Source: Chamaecyparis obtusa | Taxonomy: Eukaryota > Streptophyta > Pinopsida > Cupressales > Cupressaceae | Length of the DNA: 64,000 bases | Assembly: GCA_027943335.1 (NCBI GenBank) | Contig: BSBK01008839.1 | Coordinates: 234,501 to 298,500, forward strand | Direction of reading: 5' to 3' | Shown here: positions 61,601 to 64,000 of the stretch, one piece after another | Layout of the letters: the number at the start of each line of letters is the position of its first letter | Position numbering within the stretch: the first letter of the stretch is position 1 | Position numbers and translations under genes: made by a program | The notes under the pieces: model-generated | Database searches by the model: none | What the model saw: the letters and a program-made list of their open reading frames with translations, nothing else | What the model was told of the DNA's origin: nothing

Positions 61601-62306
61601 AATATGTAGAAACCTCTAGACTATCTTGAATTTCTCTAGTGACCAACACTATGAGGCTAATTTTCAAAGAGACAAATTTTCAAAGCCTTATCCTCTATAT
61701 TTTAGAACCTTCTATAATAAGGACACCATCAAACTATGGTGTCATTCTCCATAGTGTTGAATATTAATTTCTAGATCTTTTTAGAGGTTCTTCTCTACCT
61801 CCATATTCCATATTAGTGCTTCTGTATGGATTTTTATTTTTGTATCTGAATGTTTATGATGAAAGATGTCATTTCCCTATCATTTAATGAGATTCATTTA
61901 CATACATTACACAATCTCAAAATTTATTATAAATAAAAAGGGGAGTGATGAATCCACATTATTGTTCCAATATCTCATTACTTGGTTGAAGTAGAACCTA
62001 GTTTATGATTTCCAATTATATACCCAAATGGAGATTTGAAATCTCTGCATTTATTTCCCTAGACTAGGATCAACACATTTTATGCTTGTATTACTTTTGA
62101 TTTTCTAGTTTCTTATTTTATTTTCATATGTTTAAGAATCAATACGAATTCATTCCAAAAGTACATTAATTATATTAGTTCATATATCACATGATTTCTA
62201 TTTCATATTATTTAATTAATCACATAGGTTATTTTTAATCCAAGGGTATCTTCACGATTTAGGACAATATCTAGCATACCATAACTTTGACATAGAAACT
62301 ATTGAG
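58614..62306. other. Intergenic AT-rich DNA
   Basis: Mostly featureless. 61124-61145 is a short (CA)n run. A minus-strand frame 60655-60347 (MLTPTTCEENLADCPHYSRD...) lies in a slightly GC-richer patch and is possible but unsupported. The phrase 'cactaaaacgtga.gca' recurs at about 60664 and 60888. Confidence 0.4.
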
Positions 62307-64000
62307 GGGTGAACCCACAACAGTGGGTTTCACTTTTTTGTCTAAACGGACACTAAACTCTATATTTTGAAGAAAACTTTCAAATTTGAAAGTATTTTTT
62401 TGTTAAATCGTTTGGAATCAGAAGATGAAGTAAATTAGAGTCTTTTAGAATTTCCTGTCTAGATTCTAAATATATTTTTAAATTTTTTTTTTGAATTGAT
62501 TTGAATGGTTTTTTCTTTCTCCCATGAAAGCTGGTATGTTAGTGAAAATATCATTTTCAAAGAGTTACATTATTTTCGTAGAGCATATCTTCTTTTCTAA
62601 AATAGATATCAATGTGATTCTTCCGAATTTAGTTTTCTAATATCCATAAAAAGGGCATGAAATTGGTTTGACGACATTATCATGATTATTGCATATTTTA
62701 TTAATGTTTTAAGTTGACTAAACTGTAATTTTGACATACCTTGACTACATAGCTTATAACTTGTCATGTATTTTTCCAATTTCTTTTTTATTTTATTTTT
62801 ATCAAAAGAAAACTTCAATACCTAGGGCATAGATTGTTTTTTCTCTCATTTACTTTTTTCCATAAGCGTCAAACGTAGAGGTAGACATATGGCAAAATAT
62901 CTATGTTTAGTAAAACTAAAAATACAAAGTCATAATAAACTTAATAGGGTGAACCCACAATAGTGGGTTACACTTCTTTGCCTGAATGGTCACTGAACTC
63001 TACATTTAAAAAAAAAACTTTCAGATTTAGATGTATATTTTGTTGAACCATTTGAAATCAGAAGATGAAGTAAATCAGAATATTTTAGGATTTTTTGTCT
63101 AGATTCTAAATATATTTTTTATTTTCATTTTTGAATTAATTTGAATGGTTTTTTATTTCTCCCATGAATACTAGTATGTTGTTGGAAACATCATTTTCAA
63201 AGAGTTACATTGTTTTCATAGAGCATAACTTTTGTTCTAAAATAGATATCAATGTGATTCTTTCAAAATTAGTTTTGTAACATCCATATGGAGGGAATTC
63301 AATTGGTTTGATGATATTATCATGATTATTTCATATTTTATAAACATTTGAAGTTGACTAAACCATAATTTTGACATATCTCAAGACTACATAGCTTGTA
63401 ACTTGTCATGTATTTTTCCAATTTCATATTTTTGTGATAAAAAGAGAACTTAAATACCTAGGGCATGGATATCTTTTAGAATTTATTTTCTCTCATTTAC
63501 TATTTTTTCATAAGCATCAAACATAGAGGTAGACATACGGTGAAATATCTATATTTAGTAAAACTAAAAATACAAAGTCATAATAAACTTAATATATATT
63601 AACATTATAATCATTGAAAATATTTTTCTTAGTAGTACCATACTACATAGATAGGTTTGTCAAATGGATTCATTTGATCTCCCAAAACATAAAGTCAAAA
63701 TAATTATTTTTTCATCATTTTAATCAGTGCCAAGGAGACTCCATTACAGGTATGAATGATATGAGTATAGATGTTATATCAATATTTTTTTAATCTAAGA
63801 GGCTTTGAGCTAACCATTTGTAACTAATTCCTTCAAATATAAACTCTCAAGGCTTAAATAATTATATTTTATTAAAAATATGTTATTTCAGTAAAAATAA
63901 GCATGTCTAAATAAGTGTAACCCGCTACTGTGGGGTCACCCTAGAATATATATTCACATTATAATCATTGGAAAGATTTTTCTTAGTAGTACCTTACTAC
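62307..64000. mobile_element. GGGTGA TIR element, outer copy (interrupted, runs off window)
   Basis: Left end GGGTGAACCCACAACAGTGG at 62307. The body runs to 62946, is interrupted by a second copy of the same element, and resumes at 63942 (attcacattataatcattgg..., matching 63598 onward of the inner copy) to the window edge. No coding capacity. The right end is not in the window. Confidence 0.75.
62947..63941. mobile_element. GGGTGA TIR element, inner complete copy (995 bp)
   Basis: Left TIR GGGTGAACCCACAATAGTGG and right TIR ending TGTGGGGTCACCC match over 29 bases with three differences, and each TIR contains its own small hairpin (ACCCACxxTAGTGGGT). TA dinucleotides flank both ends (62945-62946, 63942-63943), compatible with a mariner-like TA target. 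That affiliation is inference. Non-autonomous. Confidence 0.8.

Overview
The window is nuclear DNA of a land plant. It is AT-rich, has introns with GT/AG borders, and carries plant-type Ty3 and copia-like LTR elements and plant protein families. Very low gene density, a 2.7-kb LTR pair about 8% diverged, and old nested transposons suggest a large gymnosperm (conifer-like) genome. That last step is inference, because no diagnostic gene was seen.

Layout. 1-6.3 kb: a decayed DNA-transposon transposase with introns (copy A), a truncated non-autonomous element bearing a 30-bp terminal inverted repeat (TIR), then AT-rich and GA microsatellite DNA. 7.0-13.6 kb and 26.1-28.5 kb: a composite repeat. 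Two direct 1.75-kb segments and a third inverted, truncated one each carry the first exon of a BES1/BZR1-type gene. They alternate with arrays of a 160-bp satellite whose unit is two palindromes. 13.6-26.1 kb: a 12.5-kb minus-strand Ty3 retrotransposon inserted into that satellite. Its order is gag, protease, extra RNase H, RT-RNase H, integrase. 28.5-40.4 kb: a short TIR element, then a second transposase copy without introns (copy B), a ~357-bp tandem repeat, and a convergent multi-exon second gene ending at another TIR. 40.4-48.1 kb: a relative of that second gene, degenerate repeats, and a 3.06-kb copia-like element with gag-like remnants only.

48.1-64 kb is mostly plain AT-rich DNA. It contains the only intact long host gene, a minus-strand single-exon 912-residue multi-pass membrane protein (55744-58482) with five Cys-Trp-x-Thr-Val-Glu-like repeats. 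At the right edge a GGGTGA-type TIR element is inserted into another copy of itself.

The two-gene DNA transposon (transposase with an SDxCxGQFK / HGKGEHDGAG core plus a second protein), the double-palindrome satellite carrying a transcription-factor exon, and the Ty3 element with an RNase H upstream of RT are the most unusual items. All splice sites, boundaries and alignments were read by eye. No database was searched.
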